Positions 46,006 through 54,623 of a DNA stretch of 64,000 nt are shown here, piece by piece (positions within the stretch are counted from its first letter, which is position 1; each line of letters begins with the position of its first letter). The translations under genes and the position numbers were made by a program. The DNA lies in contig NZ_JOIX01000026.1 in assembly GCF_000720175.1 (NCBI RefSeq), positions 60,401 to 124,400 of the forward strand. The letters are read 5' to 3'. The notes below the pieces were generated by a model. It was not told where the DNA came from, did not search any database, and worked only from the letters and a program-made list of their open reading frames with translations. Origin of the DNA: Streptomyces sp. NRRL S-337 (GTDB lineage: Bacteria; Actinomycetota; Actinomycetes; Streptomycetales; Streptomycetaceae).

Positions 46006-46116
46006 GCGGTCTTCGGCAGTCACCCACGGTCTTCGGCGGTCACCCACGGTCTTCGGCAGTCACTCGCGGTCCTCGGTAGTCACTTGCGGTCTTCGGCAGT
46101 CACCCGCGGTCTTCGA
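46006..46116. repeat. 20-bp tandem array overlapping the 3' end of the GH84 gene
   Basis: Five to six units of about cggtcttcggcagtcaccca, exactly 20 bp apart (46001, 46021, 46041, 46061, 46081, 46101). The first unit and the GH84 stop codon (46100-46102) are part of the pattern, so the array looks like repeated copies of the gene's terminal codons. Confidence 0.9.
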
Positions 46117-49100
46117 CCGCGTAAGCCTCCACCGACCACAGCGAGTACCCGAACCGGGTCGCCCGCTTGTCGCCCTGGATGCGGACGAAGCGGGCGTCCT
46201 TCGCGTCCATCCTGATCGACTCCCGCCCGCCCTTGCCGTCCCGCACGGTCGCGGCCGTACGCCAGCTGCGCCCGTCCGGTGAGACCTGGATGCGGTAGCG
46301 GGCGGCGTAGGCGTCCTGCCAGTGGAGGACGAGCCGGCCCAGGCGGGTCGGGTGGGCCAGCGCGAACTGCAGCCAGGCGCCGTCCTCGGCGGGGGAGGAC
46401 CAGCGGGTCCCGGGATTGCCGTCGGTGGCCGCGGACGCCGGGAAGTCGGGGGTCTCGTCGCCGGAGGACGTGGCGACCGTGCCGCGCGCCAGGTCCTTGC
46501 CGCCGGTGCGCGGATACGCCCGTACGGTCAGGGTCTGCTCGGCGCCGTCGAACTCCACCGGGATCCGGTACGTGCCGGACGGCGTGCCCTCGGGGACGTC
46601 CACGGTGAGCGGGACCGTCGTGGTGCCGCCGCGCGGCGCGGTGACCTCCTCGGGCGCGTGCACGGTGAAGCCCTTGGGGGCCTTGACCGTCAGCCTGCCG
46701 CGGACGTCGCCGGGGCGCCGGGAGAAGATCCGCGCGTCCACCCGGGCGCTGCCGCCGGTCTGCGCGTCCGACTCCGTACGGGAGAGTTCCAGACCGGCCG
46801 CCGGAGTGTCCGCGAACCACGGGGTCAGGGCGTGCACGGACGGTGCCTCGGCGCCGTTCGCCCAGGTCAGCCGGACCCCGTCGGCCCGCAGCCGGGGCGT
46901 GGCGGACTCCGTCCAGCCGGTTGCGGAGAGCCGGCCGAGGCGGCGCCAGCCCTCGCCGGGGACGTGCGCCTCCAGGGAGACGGCGCCCGCGGACGGACCG
47001 GGGTCGGTCAGCGCGGTGACCGCGGCCAGTGGGCGGACCCGGCCGAACGGCACGGTCAGCGCGGTCGGGTCGGCGCCCTCGCTGGGGCGCGGGGTGTCGC
47101 GCCGGGCGCCGGTCCAGGCGTCGGCCTCGGTCATCGCCCGGTCCAGGAACGGGGCGAGCACCCCCTTGCCGACGGTCGCCGGGCTGTGCGCGATCTCCTT
47201 GCGCAGCCGCTGCACCTCCCGCTGCGCCGACCAGGCGGCGTCCCCGTCGTCCCGGGCCTGCGCCAGGAGCGTGTCCACGGCCTGCTCGCCGGCCCGGCCG
47301 TAGCGGGCCAACTGCGCGGCCCACGGCCGGACTTCGGCGGCCAGGTCGGAACGGAGGTCGTCGGGCGCGGTGCTCATCGTGTGGAAGGCGGCCCGCAGCG
47401 CCTTGGCCGCCTTGGCGTAGTCCGCGTCCTCGCCCGGCCGGCCGGTGTTGACCGCGGCCTCGCGGGTCTCCCAGAAGCGGTCGATCAGCGGCCGCAGATA
47501 GCCGGACTCGCGCGTGTTCAGCAGCGAGGACGCGGCGTTGCCGGCCAGCGCGCGCAGCGCCGCCCGGCCCCGCGGGGCGCCGCCCGCCAGGTCGTTGATG
47601 GCCGCGTCCCAGGATTCCGCCGGCCGGTAGGCGCGCGGGTTCCAGGCGTAGTCGGCGGCGGTGAACAGCGGGATGCGGGACGCCAGCGGCTGCTCCATCG
47701 CGTTGGCGAGCAGCGCCGCCGACCCGGTGGCCACGGCCGGTTCGCGGCCCCGGTACGGGCCGAGGAAGATCCGGTCCTGGGCGTAGTCGTTGACCGGGTA
47801 GTTGTCCATGGTCACCAGGGGGTGGCCGAACGCCTGGCGGGCCGTCACCAGCTCTCCGCCGGTGATGGTCCGCGGGACCACGCCGACGCCGGTCCAGGCC
47901 ACCTCGACCCGGCCGCCGAGCGCCTCGGCGAGCGCGTCGCGGTACGCCGTCGAGCCGTTCTGGTAGTACTCCGTCGGCATCAGCGACAGCGGCGCGGCGT
48001 CCGGGTGCCGTTCGTGGAGGTGGTCGGCGAGCGCGTTCGCGACCTTCGCCTGGGCCCGGGCGGCGGCCCCCGGCCCGGTGCCGAAGGCGTCCTCGTCGGC
48101 GCCGCAGTGCCATTCGTCGTAGGCGACGTCCTGGAACTGGAGCTGGAAGGAGCGCACGCCCAGCGCCCACATCGCGTCCACCTTGCGGCGCAGCGCGCGC
48201 AGGTCCTCCTGTGAGGAGAAGCACAGCGCCTGGCCGGGGGCGAGGGCCCAGCCGAGCGTGACGTGGTTGGCGCGGGCCCGCTCGGCCAGGGTCCGGAACG
48301 CGGCGCGCTCCTCCGCCGGGTACGGGTCGCGCCAGCGAGCCTGGCGGTACGGGTCGTCGCCGGGCGCGTACAGATAGCGGTTCTGCTTGGTGCGGCCCAT
48401 GAAGTCCAGCTGGGCCAGGCGCTGCGCCTGGCTCCACGGCTGCCCGTAGAAGCCCTCGGTGGTGCCGCGCACGGCCGTGCCGGGCCAGTCCCGCACGACC
48501 ACGGATGCCAGCTGCCGGTGGCCGTCCGGACCGTCCGTGACGAGCTGCCGGAGGGTCTGCGCGGCGTGGAAGAGGCCGTCCGGGGCGACGCCGTCCAGCG
48601 CCACCGTGTCGCGGCCGTCGACCTGTCCCACGGCGAGGCGGTAGCCGCCGGCGGGGAGGTCGCCGCGGGCCGGTGCGCGCAGGGCCCGCAGGGCGTCCGC
48701 GGCCTGGGCGCCGCCGATGCGGATCACCGGCCCGGCCGCGGGCAGCCGCTCGCCGGGCGCCACCTGGTGCACCGTGCGCACCCCGGCGTCCCGCAGCAGA
48801 CCGAGCACCACGTCCAGTGCGTAGGGGTCGGTGTCGGGGGCGGCGACCACGACGGCCGCGGCGCCGAGCGGGACCGCGTCGCCGAGCTCGCGCAGCGACT
48901 GCGGCCGTGGCCAGACGGCGGGCACCTGCCCCGCCCCGGCCGGCCGGTCCGGCTGGTCGGGACTGCCGACGGCCGGGTCGGCCGGTGCCGCCTGGGCGCT
49001 GGGCACCCCGCCGAGCAGCCCCCCGATGACCGCGGCGGCCAGTGCGGTGGTCCCCGCCACCCGTGCCCTGGTGCCCGCGCCGCTCCCCCTGCCGTTCCTA

Positions 49101-49138
49101 CCGATTCTTCCGACGCCCCACACGCCCCGGCCTCGCAC
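46100..49138 (-). CDS. secreted GH84 beta-N-acetylglucosaminidase-like protein
   Basis: About 1012 residues. After a signal peptide (VAGTTALAAAVIGGLLGGVPSAQA) comes a GH20b-like domain (VWPRPQSLRELGDAVPL, YRLAVGQVDGRDTVALDG). The GH84 barrel follows, starting RGTTEGFYGQPWSQAQRL, with PTEYYQNG and NYPVNDYAQDRIFLGPY. A NEW3-like beta domain (PKGFTVHAPEEVTAPRGG) and a C-terminal F5/8-C/CBM32 domain (PGTRWSSPAEDGAWLQFAL) complete it. The usual Asp-Asp catalytic pair of GH84 reads Gln-Asp here (SFQLQFQDVAYDEW). Start: GTG at 49138 has GAGGAG 6 nt upstream; TTG at 49204 is an alternative. The likely substrate is GlcNAc-containing glycans, thematically near the csn operon. Confidence 0.85.
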   Translation of the reverse strand: MRGRGVWGVGRIGRNGRGSGAGTRARVAGTTALAAAVIGGLLGGVPSAQAAPADPAVGSPDQPDRPAGAGQVPAVWPRPQSLRELGDAVPLGAAAVVVAAPDTDPYALDVVLGLLRDAGVRTVHQVAPGERLPAAGPVIRIGGAQAADALRALRAPARGDLPAGGYRLAVGQVDGRDTVALDGVAPDGLFHAAQTLRQLVTDGPDGHRQLASVVVRDWPGTAVRGTTEGFYGQPWSQAQRLAQLDFMGRTKQNRYLYAPGDDPYRQARWRDPYPAEERAAFRTLAERARANHVTLGWALAPGQALCFSSQEDLRALRRKVDAMWALGVRSFQLQFQDVAYDEWHCGADEDAFGTGPGAAARAQAKVANALADHLHERHPDAAPLSLMPTEYYQNGSTAYRDALAEALGGRVEVAWTGVGVVPRTITGGELVTARQAFGHPLVTMDNYPVNDYAQDRIFLGPYRGREPAVATGSAALLANAMEQPLASRIPLFTAADYAWNPRAYRPAESWDAAINDLAGGAPRGRAALRALAGNAASSLLNTRESGYLRPLIDRFWETREAAVNTGRPGEDADYAKAAKALRAAFHTMSTAPDDLRSDLAAEVRPWAAQLARYGRAGEQAVDTLLAQARDDGDAAWSAQREVQRLRKEIAHSPATVGKGVLAPFLDRAMTEADAWTGARRDTPRPSEGADPTALTVPFGRVRPLAAVTALTDPGPSAGAVSLEAHVPGEGWRRLGRLSATGWTESATPRLRADGVRLTWANGAEAPSVHALTPWFADTPAAGLELSRTESDAQTGGSARVDARIFSRRPGDVRGRLTVKAPKGFTVHAPEEVTAPRGGTTTVPLTVDVPEGTPSGTYRIPVEFDGAEQTLTVRAYPRTGGKDLARGTVATSSGDETPDFPASAATDGNPGTRWSSPAEDGAWLQFALAHPTRLGRLVLHWQDAYAARYRIQVSPDGRSWRTAATVRDGKGGRESIRMDAKDARFVRIQGDKRATRFGYSLWSVEAYAVEDRG

Positions 49139-49204
49139 GGCTGCTCCTCGTCCGCGTCCGCTGCTCGCCGGCTCGCGCCGGCACCCCGTATTTCCCCTGA
49201 ACAA

Positions 49205-49552
49205 TCCGCTGGTCTCACCCGCCGAGGTCCGTTCGGACAGACCTTCGGCCGTGAGCCCACCATTGTGGCGGTGAGGGTGTCAACCGGGTGATGGCGGGGG
49301 TCCCGGACGGGCGGCTCCGCGCCGGTCGCGGCCACCGTCGCGGGACGGATCCGCCGGGTCCGCCGGTCCGCAGAACTTCCTGTTCCGGGCCCGCTCGCAC
49401 CGCGTTCTTCGCGCACCGCGGCGGCGCGCGCGGGGAAATCGCCTGCGTACGGCATACTGTGACGTGAGTCACGTTTCGTGGAAGATTGCGTCTGCGATCG
49501 TGCCGACTGGGTAGGGCCAACGTGTCCCACTACCGATGAACGGGAGGCCCTC
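49205..49552. other. divergent promoter region between GH84 and malQ units
   Basis: A 348-bp gap with no gene. It contains a Crp-like palindrome at 49459-49472 near the plus-strand unit. The part next to the GH84 gene shows nothing I could assign. Confidence 0.5.
49459..49472. promoter_or_regulatory. Crp-type palindrome
   Basis: GTGACGTGAGTCAC (flanked as T...G) fits the GTGA-N6-TCAC pattern of Streptomyces and E. coli Crp sites exactly. It lies about 80 bp upstream of the small gene that precedes malQ, so cAMP-Crp control of the malQ unit is plausible. Confidence 0.55.
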
Positions 49553-49822
49553 GTGGCCGCATCCGCTCAGTTGCTCCTCGACGCCCTGTCCTCCAAACCG
49601 GGAGGTGCGACCGTGGAGCGCGATCTGTTCGCCGGGGTCTCCGACCCCGATTCCGGCCTGGACGGCTCCGGCTCCTACAGCTTCGCCGAGCCGCCCCTCA
49701 CCAGCGAGCCGCCGCTCGCCGACGCCGCGCCCCTGACCAGCGAGGTCCCGATCGCCGCCGAGCTGCCGCTGACCAGCGAGCCGACAGCCGCCGGCCTGGG
49801 AACGGAGTCCATGGAGGTCTGA
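49553..49822 (+). CDS. small protein preceding malQ, unknown function
   Basis: An 89-residue protein. The first 30 residues (VAASAQLLLDALSSKPGGATVERDLFAGV) look helical. The rest is a Pro/Leu/Thr/Ser/Glu repeat, with PLTSEPP, PLTSEVP and PLTSEP units about 10-11 residues apart. There is no signal peptide or membrane segment. Start: GTG at 49553 with GGGAGG 5 nt upstream; the frame also allows GTG 49478. Its stop is 6 nt before malQ, so it is likely co-transcribed. I do not recognise the family. Confidence 0.65.
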   Translation: MAASAQLLLDALSSKPGGATVERDLFAGVSDPDSGLDGSGSYSFAEPPLTSEPPLADAAPLTSEVPIAAELPLTSEPTAAGLGTESMEV

Positions 49823-49828
49823 CGACCC

Positions 49829-51934
49829 ATGGGCCGCGCGCGGCACGCCCGGTTGCACGGCGTCGCCACGTCGTACGAACCGGCACCGGGCAGAAGCGTC
49901 CAGATCGCCGACGACACCGTCGTCGCCGTGCTCGCCGCACTGGGGGTCGACGCCTCGACCCCGCACGCCGTACGCGCCGCACTCGCCGCGTACGAGGACG
50001 CCGCGGGCCGCGCCCTGCTCCCTCCTTCCGTCGTCGCCCGCCCGGGCCGGCCGCCCGACCTCACCGGCCTCCCCGAAGGCACCGCCCTGCGGGTGGAGGC
50101 CGAGGACGGGCAGTTCCACGACGTACCGCGGCAGCCCCGCGGCAGGCCGCACGAGGGCGCCGGACCGGCGCTCGCCCGGCTGCCGCTGGGCCTGCACACG
50201 CTGCACGCCGAGGCGCCCGACGGCCGCACGGCACGCGCCCGGCTGATCGTCGCTCCTGATCGGGTGCCCGCACCACCCGCCCGTAGTCACGGTTTCCTGG
50301 TGCAGCTCTACTCCCTGCTGTCCCGGCACTCCTGGGGCATGGGCGACCTCGGTGACCTCGCCGACCTCGCCGCCTGGTCCGGGCGTGCCCTGGGCAGCGG
50401 ATTCGTCCAGCTCAACCCGCTGCACGCGGCCGTCCCCGGACCGCCCACCGACCCCTCGCCCTACCGCCCCTCGTCGCGCCGCTTCCCCGACCCGGTCCAC
50501 CTGCGGATCGAGCAGATCCCGGAGTACGCCCAGCTGACCGGGGCCGCCCGGTTACGTGCCGACGAACTCGCCGCGCGGGCCCACGCACTGCGCGACGGCG
50601 TACTGGAACGGGGCGCACTGATCGACCGGGACGCGGTCTGGGAGCTCAAGCGCGAGGCCCTGGAGCTGCTCTGCGCGGTCCCGCTCTCACCGGGCCGGCG
50701 GGCCGCGTACTGCGACTTCCTCGCCGAACAGGGGCGGGCGCTGGAGGACCACGCCACCTGGTACGCGCTCGCCGAGCGGCACGGCCCCGACTGGCGGACC
50801 TGGCCGGCCGGGCTGCGCGACCCCCGGTCCGCCGACACCGCCCGGCTGCGGCCGCGGCTGATGGACCGGATCGACTTCCACTGCCGGCTCGCCTGGTTCA
50901 CCGACCAGCAGCTCGCCGCCGCCCAACGGGCCGCCGAGGAGGCCGGGATGGCCGTCGGGCTGGTGCACGACCTCGCCGTCGGGGTGCACCCCTCCGGCGC
51001 CGACACCTGGGCGCAGCAGGATGCGTTCGCCGCCGGCATGTCCATCGGGGCGCCGCCGGACGCGTTCAACGCCCGCGGCCAGGACTGGGGCCTGCCGCCG
51101 TGGCGCCCGGACGCACTGGCCGCCACCGGCTACGCCCCCTACCGCGAGCTGCTGCGCGGTCTGCTGCGGCACGCCGGGGCCCTGCGCATCGACCACGTGA
51201 TGGGACTGTTCCGGCTGTGGTGGGTCCCCGAGGGCCGGCCGCCGACCGAGGGCGCCTACGTACGCTACGACGGGGAGGCGATGCTCTCGGTGCTGGCCCT
51301 GGAGGCGCACAGGGCCGGCGCCGCGGTGATCGGCGAGGACCTGGGCACCGTCGAACCGGGCGTGCGCGAGGCGCTCGCCGAGCGGGGCGTCCTCGGCACC
51401 TCGGTGCTGTGGTTCGAGCGGGACTACGCCGGTGTGGACCCGGCGACCGGCGGCGAGGCGCGCATCCTGGCCCCCGACGAGTGGCGCGGCGGCTGCCTCG
51501 CCACCGTCACCACCCACGACCTGCCCAGCACCGCGGCCCGGCTGACCGGCGACGACCTCGCCCTGCGCGAACGGCTCGGGTTGCTCGCCGGGCCCCCGGA
51601 GCGCGAACGGTCCCGCGGGAAGTGCGAGCTCGCCGCCTGGTTCGGGGAGCTGATCCGCCGCGGCCTGCTGCCCGAGGGCACCGGCGACGAGGAGGCGGTC
51701 GTCAAGGCCGTGCACCGCTTCCTGCTGCGCACCCCGGCGCAGCTGGTCGGGGTCTGGCTGCCGGACGCGGTGGGGGACCGGCGTCCGCAGAACCTCCCGG
51801 GGACCTGGGACGAATACCCGAACTGGCGGCTGCCGGTGGCCGGTCCGGACGGGCGGCCGCAGACCCTGGAGGAGCTGGCCGCCTCTCCGCGGCTGCACGC
51901 CTTGATGCGCGAACTGGCCGACGGCCGGCGATAG
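49829..51934 (+). CDS. malQ: 4-alpha-glucanotransferase (amylomaltase)
   Basis: A 701-residue GH77 enzyme with the long N-terminal extension typical of actinobacterial and E. coli MalQ. Catalytic motifs are ALRIDHVMGLFRLWW (nucleophile Asp), AAVIGEDLGTVEPGV (acid/base Glu) and TVTTHDLPSTAARLTG (transition-state Asp). The N-terminal HGFLVQLYSLLSRHSWGMGDLGDL marks the start of the barrel. It transfers maltodextrin segments in maltose and glycogen metabolism. ATG at 49829 with GGAGG upstream. Codon 242 (50552-50554) is a TTA leucine codon, which in Streptomyces needs the bldA tRNA. A Crp-like site lies upstream of the unit. Confidence 0.96.
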   Translation: MGRARHARLHGVATSYEPAPGRSVQIADDTVVAVLAALGVDASTPHAVRAALAAYEDAAGRALLPPSVVARPGRPPDLTGLPEGTALRVEAEDGQFHDVPRQPRGRPHEGAGPALARLPLGLHTLHAEAPDGRTARARLIVAPDRVPAPPARSHGFLVQLYSLLSRHSWGMGDLGDLADLAAWSGRALGSGFVQLNPLHAAVPGPPTDPSPYRPSSRRFPDPVHLRIEQIPEYAQLTGAARLRADELAARAHALRDGVLERGALIDRDAVWELKREALELLCAVPLSPGRRAAYCDFLAEQGRALEDHATWYALAERHGPDWRTWPAGLRDPRSADTARLRPRLMDRIDFHCRLAWFTDQQLAAAQRAAEEAGMAVGLVHDLAVGVHPSGADTWAQQDAFAAGMSIGAPPDAFNARGQDWGLPPWRPDALAATGYAPYRELLRGLLRHAGALRIDHVMGLFRLWWVPEGRPPTEGAYVRYDGEAMLSVLALEAHRAGAAVIGEDLGTVEPGVREALAERGVLGTSVLWFERDYAGVDPATGGEARILAPDEWRGGCLATVTTHDLPSTAARLTGDDLALRERLGLLAGPPERERSRGKCELAAWFGELIRRGLLPEGTGDEEAVVKAVHRFLLRTPAQLVGVWLPDAVGDRRPQNLPGTWDEYPNWRLPVAGPDGRPQTLEELAASPRLHALMRELADGRR

Positions 51935-52051
51935 CCGGTTTCCGCCGGGCCGCCGCTGCCCTCACCCTCCACCGCGGCCCGGGCCCGGTGGCGCGGGTGC
52001 GTGCCGATGCCCACCCCGGGCGCGCGGGGCGGCGGGGCATCCGATACGTTG

Positions 52052-52303
52052 ATGTTCGTGAGCAACAAGGTCAAGAAGAATGCCCTGCGCGCCGGAACCG
52101 TCACTGCCGGCACCGCGCTGATGCTGCTGATGTCGTCCCCCGCGTTTGCGCTCACCCGCGACGATGGTGACGACCCGGGTCCCGGTCTGAACGTCGCCCA
52201 GACGCTCGGCCTTTATGTCGCCGCCCCCATCGTGATCTTCCTCATCATCGCGGGGCTGGTCATCCTGACCGACAAGTCCCGCAAGACGAATTCCCAGGGC
52301 TGA
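52052..52303 (+). CDS. small secreted/membrane protein
   Basis: An 83-residue protein. A signal-like N-terminus (KKNALRAGTVTAGTALMLLMSSPAFA) is followed by a short acidic segment (LTRDDGDDPGPG), then one membrane helix (LGLYVAAPIVIFLIIAGLVIL) and a cytoplasmic tail TDKSRKTNSQG. It would be a bitopic membrane protein with a very short extracellular face. Start: ATG 52052 or GTG 52058; neither has a clear ribosome site, so a leaderless or near-leaderless message is possible. A strong terminator follows. Function unknown. Confidence 0.78.
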   Translation: MFVSNKVKKNALRAGTVTAGTALMLLMSSPAFALTRDDGDDPGPGLNVAQTLGLYVAAPIVIFLIIAGLVILTDKSRKTNSQG

Positions 52304-52348
52304 GCCCCGGCCGTACCCCGGGCCCGCACGGGCCCCGGCGACCTTCCA

Positions 52349-52387
52349 GGGCGCCGCTCGGTGACAACAACCGAGCGGCGCCCTTTG
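52349..52387 (+). terminator. terminator after the small membrane protein gene
   Basis: GGGCGCCGCTCGGT (52349-52362) and ACCGAGCGGCGCCC (52370-52383) form a perfect 14-bp stem around gacaaca, followed by ttt. Confidence 0.92.
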
Positions 52388-52485
52388 GCGTACCCGGCTA
52401 TTTCCGCAGGTGAAAAACGGGTTGCGAGGCGGCTATCGCGTGATTTTCGGCCGATTTGCGCGAACGGGTCACTTAACCGGAGCTC

Positions 52486-52540
52486 ACCTACGATGACGTA
52501 ACCTACGCAGCCGTAGGTTCAACCTACGGTCCCGTAGCTC
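52486..52540. promoter_or_regulatory. three overlapping ACCTACG-N4-CGTAGGT palindromes
   Basis: A perfect 8-bp-arm site, AACCTACG-cagc-CGTAGGTT, occupies 52500-52519. Partial copies lie on each side: ACCTACGatgaCGTA at 52486-52500 and AACCTACGgtccCGTAG at 52521-52537. All share the 4-nt spacer and sit 20-75 bp before the desaturase start. They look like TetR-type operators. Confidence 0.75.
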
Positions 52541-52560
52541 ATCGTCCCCAGGAGTTCCCC

Positions 52561-53535
52561 TTGACCATCGCCCCCTCCCACAACGGAGAGCTCGGCCAGG
52601 CCGCGTGGAGCGACGCCAAGCTGCTCTACGCGCTCGAAGAGGTCGTCGAGAAGGAACTGAACCGGCATCTGACGGTCGCCAAGGAGTGGATGCCTCACCA
52701 GTACGTCCCCTGGAGCGACGGCCGGAACTTCCCCGGTGTGCTGGAGGACGGCGAGGAATGGGCGCCCGAGCAGTCCAAGGTCAGTGACATCGGCCGGACC
52801 GCCCTGGTGGTCAACCTCCTCACCGAGGACAACCTCCCCAGCTACCACCACGAGATCGCCACCCTCTTCGGACGCGACGGCGCCTGGGGCACCTGGGTGC
52901 ACCGCTGGACCGCCGAGGAGGGCCGGCACGGCATCGTGATGCGCGACTACCTGCTCACCAGCCGGGCCGTCGACCCGGACGAGCTGGAGCGGTTCCGCAT
53001 GGCCCACATGTCGGAGGGCTTCGAGGCCGACAACTCGCACAGCATGCTGCACTCGGTGGCCTACGTCGCCTTCCAGGAGCTGGCCACCCGGATCTCGCAC
53101 CGCAACACCGGCCACCACTCCGGTGACCCGGTCTGCGACCGGATGCTGGCCCGGATCGCCGCCGACGAGAACCTGCACATGCTCTTCTACCGCAACCTGC
53201 TCGGGGCGGCCTTCGAGCTGGCCGCCGACCAGACCATGGTCGCGGTGCGGGACGTGGTCACCGGCTTCCGGATGCCCGGGCACGGCATCCCCGGCTTCGA
53301 GCGGGCCGCCGCCCGGATGGCCCTCGGCGGGATCTACAACCTCCGGATCCACCACGACGACGTGCTGCAGCCCGTCCTGCGCTTCCTGAAGGTGCTGGAG
53401 ATCGGCGGCCTGGGACCGGCCGGTCTGGCGGCCCAGGAGGAGCTGGGGCTCTTCATGGACGGCCTCGACGACCAGGCCCGCAAGTTCGAGGAGCGGCAGG
53501 CGGCCATCCGCGCCCGCCGCGAGGCCCGCCGCTGA
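52561..53535 (+). CDS. acyl-ACP desaturase (ferritin-like diiron, DesA type)
   Basis: A 324-residue soluble fatty-acid desaturase of the stearoyl-ACP delta-9 family. Two E-x2-H motifs supply the diiron centre: EEGRH (Glu120, His123) and DENLH (Glu203, His206), with further carboxylates at Glu89 and Glu173. The N-terminal ALEEVVEKELNRHLTVAKEWMPHQYVPW is a family signature. It inserts a cis double bond into acyl-ACP, needing reduced ferredoxin, and would tune membrane fluidity. Start: TTG at 52561 with AGGAG 6 nt upstream. Three ACCTACG-N4-CGTAGGT palindromes upstream suggest repression by a TetR-type lipid regulator not encoded here. Confidence 0.93.
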   Translation: MTIAPSHNGELGQAAWSDAKLLYALEEVVEKELNRHLTVAKEWMPHQYVPWSDGRNFPGVLEDGEEWAPEQSKVSDIGRTALVVNLLTEDNLPSYHHEIATLFGRDGAWGTWVHRWTAEEGRHGIVMRDYLLTSRAVDPDELERFRMAHMSEGFEADNSHSMLHSVAYVAFQELATRISHRNTGHHSGDPVCDRMLARIAADENLHMLFYRNLLGAAFELAADQTMVAVRDVVTGFRMPGHGIPGFERAAARMALGGIYNLRIHHDDVLQPVLRFLKVLEIGGLGPAGLAAQEELGLFMDGLDDQARKFEERQAAIRARREARR

Positions 53536-53613
53536 GGGGAGCCCGGTCGAGGGCCGGTGCTGGAGAGGCTGGAGGGCTGGCTGACCTTTCAGATTTCCTG
53601 CAAGGAATGATGG

Positions 53614-53632
53614 AAAATATTCGATGGACCTG
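53614..53632. promoter_or_regulatory. shared AT-rich element upstream of the EamA gene
   Basis: AAAATATTCGATGGACCTG recurs with 17 of 19 matches at 55650-55668 upstream of allantoicase. It contains GAAAATATTC just upstream of the 13-bp identical core TTCGATGGACCTG. It lies 53 bp before the EamA start codon. Confidence 0.7.
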
Positions 53633-53685
53633 ATGGTTCTGGGGCTGTCACGGTGGAGATCCACCACCCCCGAGAAGAGGAAACC

Positions 53686-54606
53686 GTGGCAGTTCTGGAA
53701 CGGGTCCGCGACCGTCGTACGCCGCTGTCCGCGCAGGGAGCCGGGCTGACGCTCGCCCTGACGGCGACCGTCGTCTGGTCCGGCAACTTCGTCATCGCCC
53801 GCGCCCTGCACGACACCGTCCCGCCCGTCCAGACCGCCTTCTGGCGGTGGGTCATCGCGCTGCTCGCGGTCGCGCCGTTCGCCGCCGGGCGGGTCCGCCG
53901 CGAGTGGCCGGTCATCCGCCGCCACCTCGGCTTCCTCACGCTGGCCGCGCTGCTCGGCGTCACCCTCTTCAACACCCTCATCTACCAAGCGGGACGCTCC
54001 ACCTCGGCCACCAACATGGCCATGATCGCGGCCGCCTCGCCGGTGCTGATCGCCCTGTTCGCGCGCGGCGGGGAACGGCTCGGCGGGCGACGGGCCGCCG
54101 GGATGGCCCTCGCGCTGGCCGGCGTGGTGACGCTGGTCGGCAAGGGCTCGCCGGCCGCCGTCCTCGGGCTCGACTTCGCCGGCGGCGACCTGTGGATGCT
54201 CGCCGCGACGGCCACCTTCGCCGGCTACAGCGTCCTGCTGCGCCGCCGCCCCGAGGGGATCGGCGGGGTGTCGTTCCTCTTCATGACCTTCGCGCTCGGC
54301 GCGGCGATGCTGCTGCCCGCGTACGGCGTCAGCCTCGCGGCGGAGGGCGGCTTCGCGCCCACCGCGCGGACGGTCGGACCGCTCCTCTACATAGGCGTCT
54401 CCTCGTCCGCCGTCGCCTACTTCACCTGGAACAAGGCGATCGCCCTGATAGGCGCCGCGCGGGCCGGTGTCGTCTACTACCTCCAGCCGGTCTGCGTCGC
54501 GCTGCTGTCGTTCGCCGTTCTGGACGAGGCCGTGACGCCCGTGCAGCTGCTCTGCATGGTCCTGATCGTCGCGGGCGTCGCGCTCGGTGCCGGCGGCCGC
54601 CGCTGA
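53686..54606 (+). CDS. EamA/DMT family transporter
   Basis: A 306-residue drug/metabolite transporter with ten helices in two EamA repeats. Repeat 1 runs from TLALTATVVWSGNFVIARAL to ALAGVVTLVGKG; repeat 2 starts DLWMLAATATFAGYSVLLRRR and ends LLCMVLIVAGVALGAG. The conserved YYLQPVCVALLSFAVLDEAVTPVQ motif near the end is typical. It probably exports a small metabolite; given the allantoicase partner a purine or ureide product is conceivable but unproven. GTG at 53686 with GAAGAGGA upstream. The LysR gene starts 17 nt after its stop. Confidence 0.92.
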   Translation: MAVLERVRDRRTPLSAQGAGLTLALTATVVWSGNFVIARALHDTVPPVQTAFWRWVIALLAVAPFAAGRVRREWPVIRRHLGFLTLAALLGVTLFNTLIYQAGRSTSATNMAMIAAASPVLIALFARGGERLGGRRAAGMALALAGVVTLVGKGSPAAVLGLDFAGGDLWMLAATATFAGYSVLLRRRPEGIGGVSFLFMTFALGAAMLLPAYGVSLAAEGGFAPTARTVGPLLYIGVSSSAVAYFTWNKAIALIGAARAGVVYYLQPVCVALLSFAVLDEAVTPVQLLCMVLIVAGVALGAGGRR

Positions 54607-54623
54607 CTGCGTACGCTGCCGGC

